This document shows positions 4,445-6,610 of a stretch of 6,610 nucleotides of DNA, piece after piece; the stretch's first letter is position 1, and every line of letters starts with the position of its first letter. A program made the position numbers and the translations under genes. The notes under the pieces were generated by a model. It saw only the letters and a program-made list of their open reading frames with translations, was not told where the DNA came from and ran no database searches. This DNA is from an uncultured Clostridia bacterium. Its GTDB lineage: Bacteria; Bacillota; Clostridia; Oscillospirales; Oscillospiraceae. The stretch covers positions 1 through 6,610 of the forward strand of contig CALDMR010000127.1 of NCBI GenBank assembly GCA_937915065.1, given 5' to 3'.

Positions 4445-6610
4445 TTACTTTCTGTAAACAGCGGTATCCTTGCAGGTTTCGCCGCCCACAGTGGCGCTAA
4501 CCTCATAGGTCTTGCCATCTTCCAGAACCTTGGAAATATTTGCAGTTGCGCTGCTGTCGCCCTGCTTCACAGTGATTGCCTCCGTCATGGAGAAGTTACC
4601 GTTCAGCTGTTTGACCGTGACATCAATTTTTGTGTCATTCTTAGCAGCCTCTTTCAGCGTAACAGTAATCGTGCCATTGTTATCCAGGGTCAGGCTGTTC
4701 GTGCCAACCTCAGGCTTGCTGGGTTCCTGCGTACCGTCAGCATCGGCAACTTCCAGCACATAAACCATGGTGACCTTGCCGTCATCATAGAACACAACAG
4801 CCTTGACTGCGCCGCTCTTATCATTGCTGCGATCAATTGCCGTCTTCAGTGCGCTCACGCTGGTGATCTCGCTGGTGTACACATCAGCATCGCGGTCATC
4901 CTTGTCGCGGTTGTCGCCGATGATGACGTTCTCAGCGAAGTCAACGTCGCTCAGGTTTACGGTATGATTGTTGTTCTCAAAGCTCTCGGCGCTCAATGCA
5001 TTGTTGTACACACCGGTCAACTGACGGCCACCGGTATAATCATCCTTGTCAGAGTTCAGCGCCAGACCATAGTAACCGGTTTCATCGTCATAATTTGCAT
5101 CCTTTGCAATGTCAGAGAACTGGCTGGACAGAGTCTGTGTATAAGCATCCAGTGTAATCACGCCTTCAGCGTCATCGCTGTTGTCCCAGGTATAGAAACC
5201 AATAGCGGGAGCAGCGCTGCCCTCCACGGTTGCGTTCTCGATCTTGCCGGTACCATCCAGGTAGTACAGTTCAACATTGTAACCGGTCTGATACTCGCCG
5301 TCCTTGTCCTTGTAAGAGATCTTATCCTTGGACACTTCCTTGACAAAGACCACGTCATCGCTGGAACCGCTGAACTTATCGGACACCAGAATCACGTAGG
5401 AAGCAACGTTGTTCTTGCCATCTGCCTTGGTGATTGCAATTGCAGTGGTTGCATTCGAATTATTGTTCTTCTTTGCGCTGGTACCGCCCACAGCTGTGGT
5501 CACATCGATATCCTTTGCATCGTCTTCTACCTTGACATACTTGGTTGCATCATTCAGGTAAATCTTCTGGCCGTTCACGGTCATCTTGGTATCGTCCTTA
5601 GCCAGATCGTCACCGATCGCAGCGGGCGCCTTGCTGTTGGCAATCACGGTATAGGTGTTGCTGCCGGTATATGCCTTGGCCGTATAGCTGCTGCCGCTCT
5701 TAGAGAAGGTGAACAGGCCCTTTACGGTCTTAAAGTTGTCATGCCAATCTTGATCATTCTTAGCAATACCCAGAGCATTCATAGTAGCAGAATCGGAATC
5801 CTTGATCTGGAACTCAGTCACAGTGCCTTCCTCGATGGAAACAGCCTGTGCATAGTAAGTGGTGTAGCGGCTCAGATCACGCACCACGCCGGTGACATAA
5901 TACACGTCGGTGATCTTAGCGGCTTCGCCTTCATCAATACCGATAACATAACCGTTCTTATCAGTGTAAACAGTGTAGTCGGTATCATCCAGATTCAAGG
6001 TCAGGCTGTCCATAGCCGTAACGCTGGTAGCACCAGCATCCACATAGGCATGCAGAGACATTTCCGTGCCGTCCAGGCTGATGTTTGCCTTGGAACCGCT
6101 GTTATACTTGGTAATCTTGCCAGTCTTGGCCTCTGCCACATAGGAATCCAGAACCACATCACCCTTCAGGGCCACAGCCAGGACGGTGCCTTCCTCATAA
6201 TCAGAGGTATAACCGGCCAGTTCCTTATCGGAATTGTTGTCATAGCGATCATAATAGGTGCCGCCGAGGCTTTTCTCGTTCAGGTTCTGCAGCGTGATGC
6301 TGGCAGAAGCGCCCTGCTTGGTGTAAGTGCTGGACAGGTTGGTGTCGATTTCATCGATCTGAGCCAGGCTGTAGCGCAGCACGGCGATCGTCTCGATCTC
6401 GTTGTCATCGTTCTCGAAGGTTTCGATCTCGTCGCCAGCCTGCAGCTTCAGGTCAGCCAATGCCTTGTAGCTGGTCGCAGACTGCTTGTTGCCATTGACG
6501 TAAACAGCGATCTTGGAAGCCACGTCATCCTCGCTGTAGTTCATGTAGTCGCTGTCGGTCACAATAGCTTTCTGCGCATCAATGCTCTTGTTCAGCACGA
6601 TGGAATCATC
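4445..6610 (-). CDS. Large surface protein, S-layer-like (5' end beyond window)
   Basis: The frame is open to the right edge: the codons before the GTG at 6596-6598 read D-D-S-I and no ribosome binding site precedes that GTG, so the true start lies outside. The visible 721 residues are rich in Asp, Asn, Thr, Ser, Tyr and Lys, with one Cys near the end. They form beta-strand modules with recurring phrases such as YTDKNGYVIGI, DVYYVTGVV, ASYVILVSDKF, VVFVKEV and KVTMVYVLEV. This style matches S-layer-homology-anchored envelope proteins of Oscillospiraceae, whose SLH repeats and signal peptide usually lie in the N-terminal part, here not visible. After a linker (about 618-635, TQEPSKPEVG; numbered from the GTG at 6598) comes a terminal Ig/Calx-beta-like domain (about 633-717). 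There is no LPXTG motif or C-terminal membrane anchor. Regular use of codons such as AAC, GAC, CTG and AAG suggests high expression. The exact family is not established. Confidence 0.7.
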   Translation of the reverse strand, partial: DDSIVLNKSIDAQKAIVTDSDYMNYSEDDVASKIAVYVNGNKQSATSYKALADLKLQAGDEIETFENDDNEIETIAVLRYSLAQIDEIDTNLSSTYTKQGASASITLQNLNEKSLGGTYYDRYDNNSDKELAGYTSDYEEGTVLAVALKGDVVLDSYVAEAKTGKITKYNSGSKANISLDGTEMSLHAYVDAGATSVTAMDSLTLNLDDTDYTVYTDKNGYVIGIDEGEAAKITDVYYVTGVVRDLSRYTTYYAQAVSIEEGTVTEFQIKDSDSATMNALGIAKNDQDWHDNFKTVKGLFTFSKSGSSYTAKAYTGSNTYTVIANSKAPAAIGDDLAKDDTKMTVNGQKIYLNDATKYVKVEDDAKDIDVTTAVGGTSAKKNNNSNATTAIAITKADGKNNVASYVILVSDKFSGSSDDVVFVKEVSKDKISYKDKDGEYQTGYNVELYYLDGTGKIENATVEGSAAPAIGFYTWDNSDDAEGVITLDAYTQTLSSQFSDIAKDANYDDETGYYGLALNSDKDDYTGGRQLTGVYNNALSAESFENNNHTVNLSDVDFAENVIIGDNRDKDDRDADVYTSEITSVSALKTAIDRSNDKSGAVKAVVFYDDGKVTMVYVLEVADADGTQEPSKPEVGTNSLTLDNNGTITVTLKEAAKNDTKIDVTVKQLNGNFSMTEAITVKQGDSSATANISKVLEDGKTYEVSATVGGETCKDTAVYRK

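Noticed and set aside
6596..6598. GTG as the true start of the surface-protein gene
   Set aside because: The frame stays open to the window edge, no ribosome binding site precedes it in the 12 visible bases, and the residues there are mid-domain and not a signal peptide.

Overview
The window looks like part of the chromosome of a moderately high-GC, low-GC-lineage-related Gram-positive gut bacterium, most plausibly of the Oscillospiraceae/Ruminococcaceae (the Faecalibacterium, Subdoligranulum, Gemmiger neighbourhood). This rests on protein style: a clostridial-type tyrosine integrase, a phage tail-like N-terminus of the 'NYxLSQWEPxDRVLRTDFN' kind, and a large acidic beta-rich surface protein resembling the S-layer-like proteins of that group. 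The assignment is an inference from memory of these families, not a search result.

Layout. Positions 1-240 hold no gene. They contain four GGTAGACA direct repeats, a C-rich block whose complement is a canonical G-quadruplex motif, and a terminator. Positions 241-1407 (minus strand) encode a complete tyrosine recombinase with all catalytic residues. From 1546 a promoter with an extended -10 drives a rightward two-gene operon: glf (UDP-galactopyranose mutase, 1589-2749) and, one base later, a HAD-family phosphatase (2751-3449), closed by a strong terminator at 3517-3556. Positions 3557-3813 are non-coding and unusually dense in hairpins, several of them mutually exclusive. They lead into a TTG-started gene (3814-4344) with a phage tail-fibre-like N-terminus and a compositionally different, AT-rich C-terminal part. 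A bidirectional terminator at 4369-4403 separates it from the convergent minus-strand gene 4445-6610, which runs off the right edge. That gene encodes the C-terminal 721 residues of a large secreted or surface protein ending in an Ig-like domain.

How it fits together. glf supplies UDP-galactofuranose for a surface glycan, and the HAD phosphatase is co-transcribed but of unknown substrate. The right-hand gene appears to be an envelope protein. The integrase and the tail-like gene are the two mobile-element signatures and flank the glf operon. This may be a small island or prophage remnant carrying surface-glycan cargo, or simply a chance adjacency; no attachment-site pair is visible that would decide. 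No clearly new multi-gene system is visible. The least explained parts are the repeat/G-quadruplex block beside the integrase, the hairpin-rich leader at 3603-3799, and the mosaic tail-like gene.
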